A DNA stretch of 64,000 nucleotides, from the NCBI GenBank assembly GCA_964409645.1, contig CAYPEK010000004.1:1-64000 (forward strand), given 5' to 3'. The stretch's first letter is position 1, and every line of letters begins with the position of its first letter. This DNA is from CAYPEK01 sp964409645 (lineage in GTDB: Bacteria > UBP15 > UBA6099). Positions 61,857 through 64,000 of the stretch are shown here, piece by piece. The notes under the pieces are model-generated. The model was not told where the DNA came from, did not search any database, and was given only the letters and a program-made list of their open reading frames with translations. Made by a program: the position numbers and the translations under genes.

Positions 61857-62837
61857 TTATTCGCCTTCTTCTGTGTTCTTTTTATTTTCCTCGCCGTCGT
61901 ACGCCTTGATTATCTTAGCGACAAGGTCGTGCCTCACGACATCCTGCCTCGTGAAGCGTATGAATTTGATCTCCTTTATCCCCTGCAGCCGCTCGGCCGC
62001 ATCGATCAGCCCGGACAACTTGTCCGGCGGCAGGTCTATCTGTGTGATGTCCCCCGTCACGGCGGCCCTCGAATGCGGGCCTAACCGCGTCAGGAACATC
62101 TTCATCTGCTCCACCGTCGTGTTCTGCGCCTCGTCCATGATGACGAACGCGTCGTCCAGCGTGCGCCCTCGCATGTACGCAAGCGGCGCAACCTCGATTA
62201 TACCCCTTTCGAGCATCCGCGCGCACCTGTCCGACGCCATCATCCCGAACAGCGCGTCGTAGATCGGCCTCAGATACGGGTCCACCTTCTGCTGCAAATC
62301 GCCCGGCAGGAACCCGAGCTTCTCGCCCGCCTCCACCGCCGGACGGCATATCACTATCCGCCTCACCGACTCCTCGAGCAGCCGCCTCACCGCCATCGCA
62401 ACCGCGAGATACGTCTTGCCCGTTCCCGCCGGCCCTATCGCGAACACCATGTCGTGCTTCACCAGCGCTTCGAGATAATCCCGCTGCCTCGGCGACCGCG
62501 GCTTGATCGCGCGCCCGGAGCCGTCCATCAGCTTTATGTCGAGGTCGGCCCTCAGATCGCGGCCGCCGCCATCCTCCTTCAACAGCATCAATCCGTACTT
62601 TATGTCCGATTTCGTCACCTTGCGGCCGCGCCGGTAGCTGTCCAGCAGGTGGCGGAGCAGTTCCACAATCCCGTCCGCCTGCGGCCCGGCAACAACCACT
62701 TCCCCGTTGCGGTACGTCAACCTGACGTCCATTTCCTTCTCGATGTACTTCAGATTCTCGTCGCGGTGCCCGAACAGTCCGAGAGCCTCTTCCTGACTCC
62801 CCACCTCCAGCACAGCCGTCGTTTTCTTGTCTGCCAT
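61857..62837 (-). CDS. phoH: PhoH-like ATPase (YbeZ type)
   Basis: 326 residues: an N-terminal KH-like region, then the PhoH P-loop domain with MVFAIGPAGTGKTYLAVAMAV (Walker A), RRIVICRPAVEAGEKLGFLPGDL, AFVIMDEAQNTTVEQMKMFLTRLG (Walker B) and AAVTGDITQIDLP. YbeZ/PhoH proteins are RNA-linked ATPases that work with YbeY. ATG 62837 follows AAGGGTAAG. The stop is one base from the pgpH start. Part of the rsmE-phoH-pgpH-ybeY-dgkA run. Confidence 0.94.
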   Translation of the reverse strand: MADKKTTAVLEVGSQEEALGLFGHRDENLKYIEKEMDVRLTYRNGEVVVAGPQADGIVELLRHLLDSYRRGRKVTKSDIKYGLMLLKEDGGGRDLRADLDIKLMDGSGRAIKPRSPRQRDYLEALVKHDMVFAIGPAGTGKTYLAVAMAVRRLLEESVRRIVICRPAVEAGEKLGFLPGDLQQKVDPYLRPIYDALFGMMASDRCARMLERGIIEVAPLAYMRGRTLDDAFVIMDEAQNTTVEQMKMFLTRLGPHSRAAVTGDITQIDLPPDKLSGLIDAAERLQGIKEIKFIRFTRQDVVRHDLVAKIIKAYDGEENKKNTEEGE

Positions 62838-62898
62838 TCGCACTTACCCTTTTATGTAGAGCGAGATTTTTATATCCCGTCGCTTTTAATCATCTTAT

Positions 62899-62924
62899 GT
62901 AGGGCGGGGTCACCGCACCCCGCC
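62899..62924. repeat. REP-like hairpin between phoH and rsmE
   Basis: TGTAGGGCGGGGTCACC continues into GCACCCCGCC; the stem is GGCGGGGT/ACCCCGCC (62903-62910, 62917-62924). A 15/17-bp match in the opposite orientation lies at 63763-63779 on the other side of rsmE. Confidence 0.6.
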
Positions 62925-62936
62925 GCTTCTTTGTGC

Positions 62937-62960
62937 CACCCTCAAACTCGTTTGAGGGTG
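62937..62960. terminator. Perfect hairpin just after the rsmE stop
   Basis: CACCCTCAAAC, loop TC, GTTTGAGGGTG. It lies 14 bases beyond the rsmE stop codon but has no T run after it on the minus strand. It may block or stabilise the rsmE transcript end. Confidence 0.4.
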
Positions 62961-62973
62961 CAACTTTCTCCAA

Positions 62974-63684
62974 TCACAAAACGCTCGCCGCCACAGCGGC
63001 GGCGGCAATCGCCGCCGTCTCAGCCCTCAAGATCAAACGGCCAAGCGAGGCCGCCCTGAAACCGGCTTCGGAAGCAGCGCAGGCTTCCGCATCCGTCCAG
63101 TCGCCCTCCGGGCCGACGAGTATCATTATCCGCCCTTCGCCCGCGCCGCGCAACAAATCGACAAGCGGCGCCGACTCCGGCCCCTTTAATAATATTATCC
63201 GTCCGGAGAACCCGTCTCCGACTTCCGCCACGAGTTGCTTCATCGAAACCGGCCCGCAAATCGCCGGCGCGCGGCCCGCGCATTGCGCCGCCGCCCCGCC
63301 GAGAATCCGACGCCACCGCGCGAGTTTCCCCTCCGCATCCGCCGCGTCGGCCCGCACAACGCACCGCTCCGCGACAACCGGGATTATCTCGCCGACTCCA
63401 AGCTCCGCCGATTTTTCGAGCAGCATGTCCCACCGCGGCCCCTTGATCATCGACGCCGCAAGTGTCACACGCCCGCACGGCGCCTCCGGAAGTTCGCGCT
63501 CGCTCTCGACCGCGACTTCCACCTCCGCGCCGCGAAACGACTCCACCTTAAGCACGAACTCGCGCGCGCCGTCGTAGCCCGCGAAAACGTCGCCGGCCTT
63601 CAGCCGCAGAACCTTTTTAATGTGTCCCGCCGCCGCGCCGCCCACAACACCGCCGCTGAATTCGTCTAAATAAACGCGTTCCAT
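62974..63684 (-). CDS. rsmE: 16S rRNA (uracil1498-N3)-methyltransferase
   Basis: 236 residues, SPOUT fold. An N-terminal PUA-like domain (HIKKVLRLKAGDVFAGYDG) is followed by the knot motifs AASMIKGPRWDMLLEKSAELGVGEIIPV, RIMILVGPEGDWTDAEACAASEAGF and ASLGRLILRAETAAIAAAAV. It methylates N3 of U1498 in assembled 30S subunits. Length is normal. AAGGA lies just before the ATG. It follows dnaJ, a common order. Confidence 0.94.
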   Translation of the reverse strand: MERVYLDEFSGGVVGGAAAGHIKKVLRLKAGDVFAGYDGAREFVLKVESFRGAEVEVAVESERELPEAPCGRVTLAASMIKGPRWDMLLEKSAELGVGEIIPVVAERCVVRADAADAEGKLARWRRILGGAAAQCAGRAPAICGPVSMKQLVAEVGDGFSGRIILLKGPESAPLVDLLRGAGEGRIMILVGPEGDWTDAEACAASEAGFRAASLGRLILRAETAAIAAAAVAASVL

Positions 63685-63739
63685 TGTTCCTTTTTAGCAA
63701 CAAAGCCATTTTTTCGTAAAATTTATTTAGTAATGATCG

Positions 63740-63779
63740 GCGGAGTGCGGCCAGCCGAACGGCGACCCCGCCCTGCATA
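63740..63779. repeat. REP-like hairpin between dnaJ and rsmE
   Basis: GGCGGAGTGCGGCC pairs partly with GGCGACCCCGCC around a short loop. Positions 63763-63779 read in reverse match the element at 62899 at 15 of 17 bases. The 63685-63873 gap holds no gene. Confidence 0.5.
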
Positions 63780-63873
63780 TTTTGAATGTTGTTTTTTGTC
63801 TTTTGCTATATTCTATATTCTTGTTTTTATTTTCCGTTTTTTTTACTGCCTTCTGCCTGCTTCCCTCTGCCTG

Positions 63874-64000
63874 TCATTTAAATATTTCCTTCAGTTTCTT
63901 AAACACCCTTTTCTGCGGGTGCGAGAGGTCCTCGCCGCCCTCCTCTGCAAACTGCTTGAGGAGCTTCTTCTGATTCGCCGTCAGCTTCTCCGGCACCATA
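63874..64000 (-). CDS. dnaJ: DnaJ chaperone, C-terminal end (5' part outside window)
   Basis: Only the last 42 residues are in view. The reading MVPEKLTANQKKLLKQFAEEGG then HPQKRVFKKLKEIFK matches the end of DnaJ (VxVPxxLTxxQKxLLxxF). DnaJ is the Hsp40 partner of DnaK. The identification rests on this short match and on the dnaJ-rsmE order. Confidence 0.8.
   Translation of the reverse strand, partial: MVPEKLTANQKKLLKQFAEEGGEDLSHPQKRVFKKLKEIFK

Overview
The window is 64 kb of mostly GC-rich, densely coding bacterial DNA. The organism is a diderm: there is an LptD-like outer-membrane barrel protein, a second secreted protein ending in a barrel-like C-terminus with terminal Phe, several Sec signal peptides, and Tat-type motifs. 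It uses sigma-54 (an NtrC-type activator) and encodes both synthesis (CdaA) and hydrolysis (PgpH-type) of c-di-AMP. No 16S gene or ribosomal-protein operon is present, so I cannot name the phylum. The gene mix (paired CHASE2 cyclases, GH115, DUF4432, CgeB-type and GT-C glycosyltransferases, polyferredoxin fused to a DUF6599-like domain) resembles uncultured environmental diderm lineages.

Layout. 1-3.5 kb: end of an iron-type alcohol dehydrogenase, a PLP desulfhydrase/deaminase, a secreted low-complexity protein and a small orphan gene. 3.5-5.2 kb: tRNA-Ala(CGC) with a strong promoter, followed by a decayed tyrosine-integrase remnant and an AT-rich methyltransferase gene, i.e. the scar of an integrated element. 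5.3-14.3 kb: cyclophilin-like protein, CgeB glycosyltransferase, orphan sensor kinase, secreted phosphoesterase, lipoate ligase, SRPBCC protein, nitroreductase and a glycosyltransferase-TPR protein. 14.4-20.1 kb: two adjacent 950-residue CHASE2 class III nucleotide cyclases. 20.3-36.7 kb: membrane GT-C protein, DUF4432 protein, TrmJ-like methyltransferase, LptD-like protein, GH115 glucuronidase, a toxin-antitoxin locus with a frameshifted toxin, GT2, phosphoesterase, a large beta-propeller protein and several small genes. 37-39.4 kb: ATP sulfurylase, then an AT-rich orphan gene between 25-bp direct repeats. 39.4-44.2 kb: argH-cdaA-cdaR-glmM operon. 44.4-49.9 kb: GT-C protein, flippase, GT2 and a secreted propeller protein. 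50-56.8 kb: ADP-ribosylglycohydrolase and a redox-looking cluster (DUF362 protein, polyferredoxin, eight-Cys histidine kinase, NtrC regulator). 56.9-64 kb: an unrecognised protein, then the conserved run dnaJ-rsmE-phoH-pgpH-ybeY-dgkA.

The most striking observation is the cyclase pair. One protein keeps both metal-binding aspartates but has lost the transition-state Asn and Arg; its neighbour keeps Asn and Arg but has lost both aspartates. Neither should work as a homodimer, but together they complete one active site. This looks like an obligate bacterial heterodimeric cyclase, built on the same principle as the C1/C2 halves of animal membrane adenylyl cyclases. Other points of interest are the toxin frameshift at a seven-A run beside a perfect palindromic operator, the redox cluster, and several intergenic palindromes and dispersed repeats.
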